Shown here: one piece after another, positions 31,896 through 40,645 of the stretch
How positions within the stretch are numbered: position 1 is the first letter of the stretch
How the letters are laid out: each line of letters begins with the position of its first letter
DNA from: Candidatus Saccharimonadales bacterium
GTDB lineage: Bacteria; Patescibacteriota; Saccharimonadia; Saccharimonadales; Saccharimonadaceae
Direction: 5' to 3'
DNA length: 64,000 nt
Assembly (NCBI GenBank): GCA_035697325.1
Contig: DASSDB010000004.1
Span: forward strand, 186,001 to 250,000
The notes under the pieces: model-generated
Seen by the model: the letters and a program-made list of their open reading frames with translations, nothing else
Told to the model about the DNA's origin: nothing
Databases searched by the model: none
Position numbers and translations under genes: made by a program

Positions 31896-32210
31896 ATGGA
31901 ACAAGAATCTTCAGCCCAGCCAGCAAATTAGCACAGTCAACTGCCGGTCCCAAATACAACCTCTTGAAGTTTTGATTGGGCGCTGGATGACAAATGGCAG
32001 CACCTTTGATGAAAACGACAAGCCGCAGTTAGCTATCAATACAGTAGATATTTATGAGTGGATCCCTGGTAAGCGTTTATTGTACATACCGCTTTTGGCC
32101 TCACGGGTGAGATGAACGTCGTCATGAGCGGTTAAATCCTGCCGGTAGCTGGGAACATTCGATGGATGTTACATTATCCAAAGTGGAATGAGGTAAGCAA
32201 GAAGAAATAA
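31896..32210 (+). pseudogene. Broken DUF1579-like gene
   Basis: An ATG at 31896 opens only eleven codons before TAG. A second frame from 31885 continues with LEVLIGRWMTNGST and VDIYEWIPGKRLLYIP, which look like the start of a DUF1579-type lipocalin-like domain, then ends at 32115. A third frame near 32090-32140 carries on with a GLTGEMNVVMSG stretch before another stop. Similarity scattered over several frames indicates a gene decaying through frameshifts. It follows the PNPOx-like gene closely, so the two may once have been an operon. Confidence 0.5.
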
Positions 32211-32224
32211 GCAGAAACAGAGTA

Positions 32225-32304
32225 GCAGTTCCTAAAAGCACTTCCATAAATGCGTTTAGGAACTGCCAGGTGAGCACGGGCGGCATCGCCGTCGTGCTCA
32301 CCTG
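32225..32304 (-). terminator. Two tandem 12-bp hairpins after the 142-aa gene
   Basis: Stems 32293-32304 with 32267-32278 and 32255-32266 with 32225-32236 are both perfect and directly adjacent. The second has no clear U-run. Confidence 0.6.
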
Positions 32305-32311
32305 AAGCTCT

Positions 32312-32740
32312 CTATCTTTCAGTTCGTCGAAGCCGCTCGTAAGCGACGGAATCTCCGACCAGTAGTCGGCCGTTGTCACCCAGACGCGTCACGTTGGTGA
32401 AGTTCGTCTTCTCGTCCGTGATGAGTTCATAGGTACGACCCACGAACTTTACTTCGCCTCCCACACCACTGATGATGCGTGGAATGCCGTGGACCGGGCT
32501 GAGAACGTATGCCCAGAACCGGCCGCACCGATCCCCGATGAAACCCAGCAGGTAGAATTCGCTCCAGCTCTCGCCACCGTCCTCACTGTAAAAGACGCAG
32601 CTCTCGCCGGGGAAGTTATCTTCGCTATCATTGAGGCGTTTTCTCCACGTGGTGACTCCCTCCGTGACCAGCAGCCGAAACTGTCCGTTTGCCTCTTGTC
32701 GATAGGCGTGAGCGTGGGGTACGTTGACCTCAGTGATCAT
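32312..32740 (-). CDS. Orphan protein (142 aa)
   Basis: The ATG at 32740 is five bases after AAAGGA. The protein is mostly beta strand, with CVFYSEDGGESWSEFYLLGFIGDRCGRFWAYVLS resembling a BNR-type or sialidase Asp-box turn (S-x-D-x-G-x-x-W), and a short C-terminal helix. One Asp-box alone does not define an enzyme. A long leader with a perfect 14-bp stem precedes it. Confidence 0.6.
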   Translation of the reverse strand: MITEVNVPHAHAYRQEANGQFRLLVTEGVTTWRKRLNDSEDNFPGESCVFYSEDGGESWSEFYLLGFIGDRCGRFWAYVLSPVHGIPRIISGVGGEVKFVGRTYELITDEKTNFTNVTRLGDNGRLLVGDSVAYERLRRTER

Positions 32741-33091
32741 GATGTCCTTTCAGAACTTGATTACGGCGAACTAGCTATGGTTTAATAGCCACTTCGCCGT
32801 AATCAATGAGATAGAGAGTTAAGATACTTTGGAGTTGCCTCACAAAATACTCTTATGTTATATCATTAAGTATAATTTATGTCAATCATCGCAAGGATAC
32901 CGAAATAACAGAAGTAAATTACAAAATAAAGGCCGGGGGAATACTCTCTGGGACTCCTCACTTTATTACAAGATAGTAGGAGTCTTAAACCATACGCGAC
33001 AAATGTGAAACACTCTACCGCCTGGTATAAAACGTATTAACCTACAGCTTATTGCGCTAAAGATTAAGGAACAGGCCGCAAATCCCCGGAA
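32741..33091. promoter_or_regulatory. 351-bp intergenic region: promoter and leader hairpin of the 142-aa gene
   Basis: On the minus strand TTGACA (32885-32880) and TATAAC (32862-32857) are 17 bp apart and drive a leader of about 110 nt. The leader contains a perfect 14-bp stem, 32806-32793 with 32770-32757, ending about 17 bases before the start codon. The remainder (32890-33091) holds a 7-bp hairpin at 32960-32984 (GACTCCT/AGGAGTC) and no credible gene. Confidence 0.65.
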
Positions 33092-33919
33092 CTAAGTACT
33101 TCGTTCACGACGCAATAAATCCATCTTTGTTTCAAAGATAAGTTTGGCATACTCATTTAAGATTACTCGAATACCTCGGGAGGTCGTCGTCCATCCCTCT
33201 CTAGTAAAATCGTACGACATAGAGTCAGAGGCAACTGGTACTGTTTTGATAGCCCAAGGTGTAAATTTATACCAATCCATCTCGCAACGACGCAGTGCAA
33301 ACGGTGATGCAACTATAATTAATTTAGCAGGCTTAAAATCAATGTCCTCAAACAAATCAAGAGTACGCTTCACGTTATCTGGTATGGTTATAGCTTTCGG
33401 CTCTAGCAGCAATGCTGATTCTGGAACTCCTTCGTCTAAAGCTACCTTGGCCATTCGCTCAGCTTCATTTTGCGTATGGCTTGCGTAAAAAGGTCCGTGA
33501 CCGCTTATAACAATCTTATCGGAAAATCCAGCTTTGTATAATTCAATAGCTTTTCGTATTCTTAAATCGTTTGGAGATCCAAAAACAAATATTGCGTCGG
33601 CATTTTCCGGCTCTTTATTTATAACAAGCTTGTCGTAGACGGCTGCGTAAAGAGGGTCTGTTTTATTGAACATGCTCGCCTCAAGCTTATCAAAGCATGC
33701 GAGCAAACGTGCGTCTAGCTCGACGAGATCTATTTGTTCGTACACACTCAACCAATCACATTCCGCCCCATATTTACGACACAATTGCTTAAAGGGTATA
33801 AAGATATCTTGATGAAGTTTCAGATAATCGTAATAAACAGCAAGTCTTTGGGATTCTTTTGCAAGAATCTCCCATAACTCACTGGCGGAGGGTAGCTCAG
33901 CATTACTTGTCCTTGGCAT
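33092..33919 (-). CDS. DUF218/YdcF-like protein
   Basis: The 275-aa protein has a helical N-terminal ~100 residues and a DUF218 Rossmann-like domain: DAIFVFGSPNDLRIRKAIELY, KIVISGHGPFYA, ALLLEPKAITIPDNVKRT and KLIIVASPFALRR. Relatives include ElyC, SanA and YdcF, involved in envelope maintenance or of unknown function. The N-terminal helical part resembles the YdcF subgroup. TATAGT lies just upstream of the start, suggesting a leaderless message. Confidence 0.82.
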   Translation of the reverse strand: MPRTSNAELPSASELWEILAKESQRLAVYYDYLKLHQDIFIPFKQLCRKYGAECDWLSVYEQIDLVELDARLLACFDKLEASMFNKTDPLYAAVYDKLVINKEPENADAIFVFGSPNDLRIRKAIELYKAGFSDKIVISGHGPFYASHTQNEAERMAKVALDEGVPESALLLEPKAITIPDNVKRTLDLFEDIDFKPAKLIIVASPFALRRCEMDWYKFTPWAIKTVPVASDSMSYDFTREGWTTTSRGIRVILNEYAKLIFETKMDLLRRERST

Positions 33920-34048
33920 GATGACTTCTACTATATATAAACCTAACGGGAGTATAACACCAATTTAACAGATATAAAAAGCCAAACAAAAAAGTTCCAG
34001 CGAATATTTTCCGAAACTTCTTACCTCTGTTGAAATTGAATAATGTCA

Positions 34049-34123
34049 TGGTGACCTCACGGGGAATCGAACCCCGATTGCAAGGATGAGAACCTTGTGT
34101 CCTAACCGTTAGACGATGAGGCC
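34049..34123 (-). tRNA. tRNA-Glu (anticodon CTC)
   Basis: On the minus strand the acceptor GGCCTCA pairs with TGAGGTC (one G-U). The anticodon stem CAAGG/CCTTG encloses loop TTCTCAT with anticodon CTC, and the T arm has GGTTCGATTCC. The discriminator A and an encoded CCA end at 34049. Confidence 0.95.
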
Positions 34124-34298
34124 ATTTACTTCGATAACTATACCAAACGATACTCATTTTGTACAGAGGTGACACATGCACTAAGGGCGGAGAAACTCTT
34201 CCAGGGGCCACCTCTTGCATCACCTTACGATATGCGGTACGATGGCGCATGCGCGGATGAGGTGGTACGACCAGAATATCAACGAGAAGGGAATCTGA

Positions 34299-34787
34299 AT
34301 GCCTGCTAAAAAGCCCATCGATACCCCTGCACAGATCGCGACACTCACCGCTTTCGAACTGGATGTTCTCCAAGACAAAGCCTGCGGCCTCACTGATGCC
34401 GCAGTCGGCGATAAGCGAAACCATGCAAGTATCTCTACTGCCAAAAGCTGGCTACGTGATATCTTCGAAAAGCTTGGCTACTACCAGGATGATGATGTGG
34501 CTAAGGATATCGAAAACCCCGCCGCTCGAGCCGTCTGCGCGGTCCTCCGGGCAAAAAAGATCGCTGGACCCCCGGGAATGAAGGGTAAAGTTCAGGGCCT
34601 CAGCAGGGAGGAGCAAAGTGTCCTTGATTTCGTTTCACTCGGCTATTCCACGCCGCAAATCGCCAGCTACCTGTATTCCGGTGAAGAGACTGTTAAGGCA
34701 CGGATTCAGAGCGCCGGCAAAAAATTGGGCGTGAAGTCTCGCGTCCAGATAGCAGCCGCCGCAATCGCTCATGGCTTAATCGAGTAG
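34299..34787 (+). CDS. Protein of two tandem LuxR-type helix-turn-helix modules
   Basis: The ATG at 34299 follows AGAAGGGA. The 162-aa protein has two LuxR/GerE-like modules at about 15-90 and 100-161. The second is canonical (LSREEQSVLDFVSLGYSTPQIASYLYSGEETVKARIQSAGKKLGV...AHGLIE); the first has an insertion in the middle. No sensory or receiver domain is present. It resembles half of the four-module protein at 24301, with the same unit style: TTGCAT and TACGAT 17 bp apart upstream, and a terminator downstream. Confidence 0.75.
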   Translation: MPAKKPIDTPAQIATLTAFELDVLQDKACGLTDAAVGDKRNHASISTAKSWLRDIFEKLGYYQDDDVAKDIENPAARAVCAVLRAKKIAGPPGMKGKVQGLSREEQSVLDFVSLGYSTPQIASYLYSGEETVKARIQSAGKKLGVKSRVQIAAAAIAHGLIE

Positions 34788-34818
34788 AAGCACCTCATCC
34801 GCGCTTCTACTATTTTTT
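34783..34818 (+). terminator. Intrinsic terminator of the two-module LuxR gene
   Basis: A 9-bp stem (34783-34791 with 34803-34811) overlaps the stop codon and is followed by ATTTTTT. Confidence 0.8.
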
Positions 34819-35670
34819 AGGGAGCTGCTCTTTGAGGGATTTCATATCGTCAATTTGTATGGCCTGCGCCCATAGCATCTCAAAGAACTGCCGCTGCGCA
34901 TCGGCGATTTCTTGATTATGAATCTCGATGCCAAAAACCTCACCATCCCTCCAGTTAAAATACGATGTCACATCATCATAAATAGTCGTTGAGTGGGTAA
35001 TAGGAAAGACACCATCAGGAATATAACGTCCCTCCCAATTGATAAGGCGTTCGTTGGTATTGTTTTTGTACCATTCTTGCTGCGTGCGTACAAAGTTATC
35101 GCTTATAATACTTCGTGATTTCATTCCGCGCTCGTTACATACTCGCACCCATCGTTCAAAAAAACTGAGCTTGGTACGATTTTGCATGTTTTCAAAAAGG
35201 ATTGAAAGATTTTCGCCCTTGCTGCGTGTCTGGTTCCAAAACATTTGTTTCAGACCATCGACGCCCTGATATGCTTGAACTTTTGTCGCTTCAGATAGGT
35301 GATTTTTGTTTGAGAGGACTTCCTGAAGATCACCAAGGCCCCTATAGAGTTCATGAAGATCCTGCTCTTTTTTTGATAGCAAAATTTGAAGATTTGAGAT
35401 GGGTGCGGCCCGGAAGAGCTTGCGCTTGTACTGCGCCTCAATTTCTACTAAACCGCTTGATTGCAACTCGTCCATAAGCCGATAGATACGAGTTCGCTCC
35501 ACGCCGGAGCGGCGAGCAAGCTGCGATATTGTTTGCTCGCCATATGCATAGAGTGCCAAATAGATATCGGCTATTTCCGAGGAAAGACCAAGTTTAAAGA
35601 AGTACGCCCTGATGGCTTGCGTATCACCCAACATTTCTTCATTTATATCACTTATTGTCACGTTTTGCAA
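34810..35670 (-). CDS. TrmB-family transcriptional regulator
   Basis: The 286-aa protein has the TrmB N-terminal winged helix (SEIADIYLALYAYGEQTISQLARRSGVERTRIYRLMDELQSSGLVE), then a coiled-coil dimerisation helix, then a regulatory domain of the sugar-sensing type. The likely start is TTG 35670, four bases after GAGG inside the end of the upstream gene, so the two are translationally coupled. TrmB proteins usually control sugar uptake or central carbon genes; no target is visible nearby. Confidence 0.82.
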   Translation of the reverse strand: MQNVTISDINEEMLGDTQAIRAYFFKLGLSSEIADIYLALYAYGEQTISQLARRSGVERTRIYRLMDELQSSGLVEIEAQYKRKLFRAAPISNLQILLSKKEQDLHELYRGLGDLQEVLSNKNHLSEATKVQAYQGVDGLKQMFWNQTRSKGENLSILFENMQNRTKLSFFERWVRVCNERGMKSRSIISDNFVRTQQEWYKNNTNERLINWEGRYIPDGVFPITHSTTIYDDVTSYFNWRDGEVFGIEIHNQEIADAQRQFFEMLWAQAIQIDDMKSLKEQLPKK

Positions 35671-35671
35671 G

Positions 35672-36535
35672 TTACCTCAACTGCATATCCGGGTTACGCA
35701 TAAAGGCTATGTCCTGCGCTCGTAACTGCTCCCAACTTTCGATTTTTCCTTCGCGAAGCTGTTCGGCTACAAAATTGGTGTAGCGCGTCACCTGAGTACG
35801 ATGGGTTGCCAGCGCACCCTCGGCTTCAGGTAGTAGGTAGCGATAATTTTCAACGAAGGGAGCTTGTTTTTCGTAAAATTGCGGAAAACCTGCCATGTCG
35901 GGCGTTTCGCCTGCGTTCGATCCTTGCCGCTGTGCGTACAATTGGTGACCAAGATAGGGCCCATAGGGCTTATATAACGCTCCGAGATCAGCCGACGCTA
36001 CGCTTTTGGCAAATAATTCTTCTTCCTTAGAGTCGTACTCAAGCTGCTGCGCCATTTGACCGATAATCTTACCTTTTATAGGTCCATCGGCGTCAAAAAG
36101 CGGCTCGGTTCCTAAAATAGCTTTAGCGCCCATCTTAGCCACTACACGGTCAAACAATCCTGCCTCAACAATCCTTTGTTCGATCCACGCTGCACTGTCC
36201 CGCTCATCGGCCCCTCGGCCCCAGAGCTGCCGGACATCATGAGCATCACCAGTTGCACGCGCCAGCTCTTGCAGGGAAGGGGAGAGATCAACCGCACCCG
36301 CCACCCGAGCTCCGCCTTCGCCTACTATGTAGTTATGGAAAGAGTTATTAAAGCCGAGCTTCTGTTCGCTTCCTCCGCTATAGTCAAATCCTTCTATCAT
36401 GTCGCCACGATAAATCGGAAAACCGCTACAATACCGTTCTTTTGATACTTCTAAAGCGCGACTACCAATCTTACGCAGGGCCTTTATTTGTTTCTGGTCA
36501 AATTCAAAAAGACTGGACGCCAGACGTTCGCTCAT
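35672..36535 (-). CDS. Conserved hypothetical protein upstream of TrmB
   Basis: The 287-aa, mostly helical protein has charged, alanine-rich sequence and no membrane segment. Features include YRGDMIEGFDYSGGSEQK, LYKPYGPYLGHQLYAQRQG and a C-terminal YTNFVAEQLREGKIESWEQLRAQDIAFMRNPD. The ATG follows TGAGGT. The stop lies one base before the TrmB start, so the two probably work together. No family recognised. Confidence 0.6.
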   Translation of the reverse strand: MSERLASSLFEFDQKQIKALRKIGSRALEVSKERYCSGFPIYRGDMIEGFDYSGGSEQKLGFNNSFHNYIVGEGGARVAGAVDLSPSLQELARATGDAHDVRQLWGRGADERDSAAWIEQRIVEAGLFDRVVAKMGAKAILGTEPLFDADGPIKGKIIGQMAQQLEYDSKEEELFAKSVASADLGALYKPYGPYLGHQLYAQRQGSNAGETPDMAGFPQFYEKQAPFVENYRYLLPEAEGALATHRTQVTRYTNFVAEQLREGKIESWEQLRAQDIAFMRNPDMQLR

Positions 36536-36779
36536 AGTTTTACCTCAATTATTTATTACTTATAGGACACCCCCGAGCATACCTAAGGAAAATCCATCTC
36601 AAAACTTGTTGTGCAAACTCCACACATTTTCAAAAATAAGAATACACCCGTGGTCGCCTTGCACTTCCTTCTTATGCTTGGCATAATAGGCGTAGGAAGA
36701 TCACACTCGTAAATAGGGGGCATTTATCAAACCATTACCGCTCACACGCTTCTGGCATCGCCGTATCTGCGAGGCGATC

Positions 36780-38873
36780 ATGCTTGTTTCGCTGATCGTA
36801 TTGACGCTCTATTTCTGGGCATATTTTGCCGATGTTAAAAGCATCGGCTCATCGCTACTCGTACCCGATCTGGCGGCCATTACTGCCGGCATCGCCTTTG
36901 CGGTTGGGTTCGTTTCGTACTTATGGGCACCAAAAAAGCTCATCGCACTTGGAGTAGGAAGCGCCTATGCGCTCCTTTGCCTCACCACCACCTTGCTGGT
37001 CTTCACAACCGGCGGTACTTCTTCGCCATTCATTGCCTTATGGATGGTGGTTGCCGTATTTGCCGGTGTTTTTGGCTGGTATGCGCTCTTGCCGTTGTTT
37101 CTCGCTACGCTTGGGTATATGGGCTGGCTCAGTTTTGAAGCAACCCTCACAAGGGAAATGATCGTTACGATAGTGCTCGCCGGCGAACTTCCGCTTGTCG
37201 CGAGTTATCTGATGTGGCACAAAAAAGATCAAGAAGTAGCAGAAGGGGAAAACACCACAGGAAAGGCCTACAAGGAGCTCGCCGCCGAATACAGCCAAGT
37301 ATCCGGAAAATCGGATGTGGTTATTAGCGCCATCGCCGATGGTGTCATTGCTCTCGACAGCAAAGGCACTATTCAGCTCATCAACCCCGCGGCAGAACAA
37401 ATCGTCGGTTGGACTAGGCAGGACGCGCTCTCGCTTGATTACAAATCGGTTTTAAAGCTCATCGATACTAAAGATGCCGAACTCACTCCCGCCAACGATC
37501 CCATTTCCCAAGCCATAGCCACCAACAAAGAAGTTGAAACAGACAAACTTAGTCTGCTTACAAAATCGGGTAAAAAACTTCTCGTTTCTATTACCGTTTC
37601 TCCTACCGGCCAGCCAGGATCCGGAGTTATTGTTGTATTCCGAGACATCACCAAAGCCAAGGCCGAAGAAAGGGAGCAAGCGGAATTTATCAGCACTGCC
37701 AGCCACGAAATGCGCACGCCTGTCGCCTCGATAGAAGGATACCTTGGTTTAGCGCTCAACCCCAATACTTCTCAAATCGACGACAAAGCCAGGGAATATA
37801 TAGGTAAAGCGCACGAATCCGCTCAACACCTTGGACGTCTCTTCCAAGATCTTCTGGATGTCTCGAAGGCTGAAGACGGTCGTCTGGCCAATAACCCCAA
37901 GGTTGTTGATGTGGTCGATTTCATGCACGATATTATAGAGGGGTTACGGCCAAAAGCCGAGCAAAAAGGCCTCCGGATGATCTATAAACCCATGCCTGAG
38001 GCGAGCGATGAAAGCACCCAGGGCGAGCGTCGCCTCAACCCCGTATATTACGCCAACGTCGACAATGATCATCTGCGCGAAGTACTCAATAACTTGGTTG
38101 AAAATGCCATTAAATACACGCCCAAAGGAGATATTACCGTTGATATCGGCGGTGATGAATCGGGCGAACATATCGTTATTTCTGTTGCCGACAGTGGAAT
38201 CGGCATTCCAAAAGAAGATATGGCACACCTCTTTCAGAAATTTTATAGGGTAGACAACAGCCAAACCCGTGAGATAGGAGGGACCGGGTTAGGACTCTAT
38301 CTGTCTCGTCGTCTTGTTGAGGCCATGAATGGTCGAATCTGGGTAGAAAGTGAGTTTCAGAGAGGGAGCACTTTCTATGTTGAGATTCCAAGGATCAGTC
38401 ATGAAGAGGCAACGCGCATAATCGAGGCTGCCGATATCGCAAAAGAACAAGCTCCACCTCAAATTATTCCCGATCCGACGTACGCAGCATCGGCAATTCC
38501 AGCTCCTGTGCCAAACGTTGCCTCGCCTACGCCCGTCACGACGCCGCCACCTTCCGGCGCACCAGCTCCTATCGCACCTCCTCAAGTCCAGCAAATGGAG
38601 CCAACCGTTATGTCCGAAACGGCCTACGTCAGTCCTCCGGCAGAATCGATTGCCGAGCAGCTTCATGGCGCTATTCAATCTGTTACACCTCCTCCGGTGA
38701 CTGCGCCAGCACCTCCAAGTAGCCAACCTCGCCCTATGCCAACCGCTCAAGCACCTTATACCGTACCTCGTGTTAATACACCCATTACGAGCATCGAGCA
38801 GGACCCCGCACGTTACCTTCGCCCCCAGCAAGCTGGCGTTGTCGTTCCTCCTCGTAACCAAAATCAACCATAA
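36780..38873 (+). CDS. Membrane sensor histidine kinase with proline-rich C-terminal tail
   Basis: From the ATG at 36780 the protein has 697 residues: five or six membrane helices (about 1-150), a PAS domain at about 180-295, HisKA with phosphoacceptor H309 in TASHEMRTP, and a HATPase domain with NLVENAIKYT and GTGLGLYLSRR. After residue ~560 a tail of about 140 residues rich in P, A, V, T and S follows. The next gene is a receiver protein with a similar tail. An AGGGGG site at 36715-36720 followed by an in-frame ATC at 36726 suggests a possible 18-residue N-terminal extension. TTGCAC and CATAAT, 17 bp apart, lie upstream. Confidence 0.9.
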   Translation: MLVSLIVLTLYFWAYFADVKSIGSSLLVPDLAAITAGIAFAVGFVSYLWAPKKLIALGVGSAYALLCLTTTLLVFTTGGTSSPFIALWMVVAVFAGVFGWYALLPLFLATLGYMGWLSFEATLTREMIVTIVLAGELPLVASYLMWHKKDQEVAEGENTTGKAYKELAAEYSQVSGKSDVVISAIADGVIALDSKGTIQLINPAAEQIVGWTRQDALSLDYKSVLKLIDTKDAELTPANDPISQAIATNKEVETDKLSLLTKSGKKLLVSITVSPTGQPGSGVIVVFRDITKAKAEEREQAEFISTASHEMRTPVASIEGYLGLALNPNTSQIDDKAREYIGKAHESAQHLGRLFQDLLDVSKAEDGRLANNPKVVDVVDFMHDIIEGLRPKAEQKGLRMIYKPMPEASDESTQGERRLNPVYYANVDNDHLREVLNNLVENAIKYTPKGDITVDIGGDESGEHIVISVADSGIGIPKEDMAHLFQKFYRVDNSQTREIGGTGLGLYLSRRLVEAMNGRIWVESEFQRGSTFYVEIPRISHEEATRIIEAADIAKEQAPPQIIPDPTYAASAIPAPVPNVASPTPVTTPPPSGAPAPIAPPQVQQMEPTVMSETAYVSPPAESIAEQLHGAIQSVTPPPVTAPAPPSSQPRPMPTAQAPYTVPRVNTPITSIEQDPARYLRPQQAGVVVPPRNQNQP

Positions 38874-38918
38874 GCGCTATAGCATTTTTAAGATTCACTT
38901 AGTACAATAGAGGGTAAT

Positions 38919-39854
38919 ATGACCAAAATACTACTGGTAGAAGACGATAAAAGTCTACGCGAAATCTATGGCGTACGGCTTTTGGCCGAAGGCTACGATA
39001 TTGTCTCAGCGGGTGATGGAGAAGAAGCGCTTGCAATGGCAATAAAAGAGCGCCCTGAACTTATTATCAGTGATGTCATGATGCCTAAAATCAGCGGCTT
39101 TGACATGCTTGATATTTTGCGCTCAACAACTGAAACAAAAGATATTCACGTTATCATGATGACCGCACTTTCAAGCGAAGATCAACGCGCTCGCGGCCAG
39201 GCGCTTGGTGCCGATAAGTACCTTGTCAAATCGCAGGTAGGAATCGAGGATGTCGTTCGCACCGTTCATGAAGTCCTAAAAGACGCCCCTGTTGCCGGTG
39301 CCAGTCCCGCTCAAGCATTCGGTGGTCCTGCACCAAGCAGCGTGCCACGTCCGGCTCCTTCGGTTGCTCCTCGCCCCACAACAACCCCTGCGCCTACAGC
39401 ACCGTCGTTCACGCCTCCTCCGGCGCCAAGTCAGCCCAGTTCACCACTTCCGCAGCCAACTGCACCATTTTCAACCGCGCGACCTTCCGGACTTGGAGAG
39501 CGAGTTATTCATCCGATTGGCTCGTCAACTCCACCAAGTGATCTCGCAAGTCGTATGGACCAAGAACTACAGGGCGCTACGAATCCTTCACCGGTGTCTG
39601 AACCAGTAGCTCCGGTGGCACCCTCTGTACCATCTACCCCTCAGGCTCCGGCGCCCGCACTAGCTTCACCCGCATCAGCAGTCCCACCAACCACACCAAC
39701 ACCATTAGCTCCTTCACCTTCAGTCCCTTCAGCACCCCAGGCATCGATCATACCCGACGGGCAAGCCTCCGGTGTTCAATTCGAAGAAATACCTCGTCCG
39801 CCGGTACCCCCTGCGCCAGGCAGCTCAACAACGCCACCCACACCTCAGGCATGA
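38919..39854 (+). CDS. Response regulator with long proline-rich tail and no DNA-binding domain
   Basis: The 311-aa protein has a complete receiver (D9/D10, phosphoacceptor D52, T82, K104) in the first ~125 residues. The remaining ~185 residues are low-complexity P, A, S and T with no HTH. It lies 45 bp after the kinase that carries a similar tail, with its own TACAAT box. Output may be by protein-protein contact, possibly involving the tails. A missing output domain cannot be blamed on truncation, because the reading frame continues well past the receiver. Confidence 0.85.
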   Translation: MTKILLVEDDKSLREIYGVRLLAEGYDIVSAGDGEEALAMAIKERPELIISDVMMPKISGFDMLDILRSTTETKDIHVIMMTALSSEDQRARGQALGADKYLVKSQVGIEDVVRTVHEVLKDAPVAGASPAQAFGGPAPSSVPRPAPSVAPRPTTTPAPTAPSFTPPPAPSQPSSPLPQPTAPFSTARPSGLGERVIHPIGSSTPPSDLASRMDQELQGATNPSPVSEPVAPVAPSVPSTPQAPAPALASPASAVPPTTPTPLAPSPSVPSAPQASIIPDGQASGVQFEEIPRPPVPPAPGSSTTPPTPQA

Positions 39855-39868
39855 TATAATTCATCCTG

Positions 39869-40558
39869 ATGACAGAACCTCCCCTCGAACGACTCAACAA
39901 ACACCTCGCACTTCAGCTTGGTGTTTCTCGTCGTGAAGCTGATGACCTAATAGAGAAGGGGAAGATACGAATAAACGACTCTGTCGCGATTTTAGGTGCC
40001 CGTTTTAAACAAGGTGATGCTATTTTTGTTAATGGCAAGCCTTTGCAATCAGAAGCATCCTATCGCTACATACTGTTTCATAAACCCATAGGATACGTTT
40101 GTTCACGCCGCGCTCAAGGGGAAAATCCTACGATCTACTCGCTTCTTCCACGGGAGCTAGCTGCTCTCAAGCCGGTTGGAAGGCTCGATAAAGACAGTTC
40201 TGGGCTTATCCTTTTAACAAACGATGGGGATTTTGCCTACCAAATGACTCACCCCAAGTTCCATAAAACAAAGGTCTATGAGGTATCTCTTGATCATATG
40301 CTTGAGCCGCTTCACCAGCAGATGATAAGTGACTTTGGTGTACAGCTCGAAGACGGCACTAGCCAACTTCAGCTCGAGCGACTCGATGAGACACGAAAAA
40401 GCTGGCGTGTCACTATGCACGAAGGCCGTAACCGCCAGATCCGTCGAACCTTCGCCGTGCTTGGCTATACTGTTGTGAAGCTTCATAGAACTCACTTTGG
40501 GTCGTATGTCCTTGCCAATCTCCCGCCAGGTGAGTACGCTACCTTCTCTCTCAAATAA
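39869..40558 (+). CDS. RsuA/RluB-family pseudouridine synthase
   Basis: The 229-aa protein has an N-terminal S4 RNA-binding domain (LNKHLALQLGVSRREADDLIEKGKIRIND) and a PseudoU_synth_2 catalytic domain with the GRLDKDSSGLILLTND motif containing the catalytic aspartate, and HEGRNRQIRR. It modifies uridine in rRNA (RsuA in 16S, RluB/E/F in 23S); the target cannot be decided. TATAAT ends eight bases before the ATG, a leaderless-type start. Confidence 0.92.
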   Translation: MTEPPLERLNKHLALQLGVSRREADDLIEKGKIRINDSVAILGARFKQGDAIFVNGKPLQSEASYRYILFHKPIGYVCSRRAQGENPTIYSLLPRELAALKPVGRLDKDSSGLILLTNDGDFAYQMTHPKFHKTKVYEVSLDHMLEPLHQQMISDFGVQLEDGTSQLQLERLDETRKSWRVTMHEGRNRQIRRTFAVLGYTVVKLHRTHFGSYVLANLPPGEYATFSLK

Positions 40559-40645
40559 TTCGAATACCTCAAGATTGACTTTCTCTTAAGATACAAATAT
40601 GATAATTTAGTCCACTTTCAGTTTGATTTAGAAGAGGAGAGTCTT

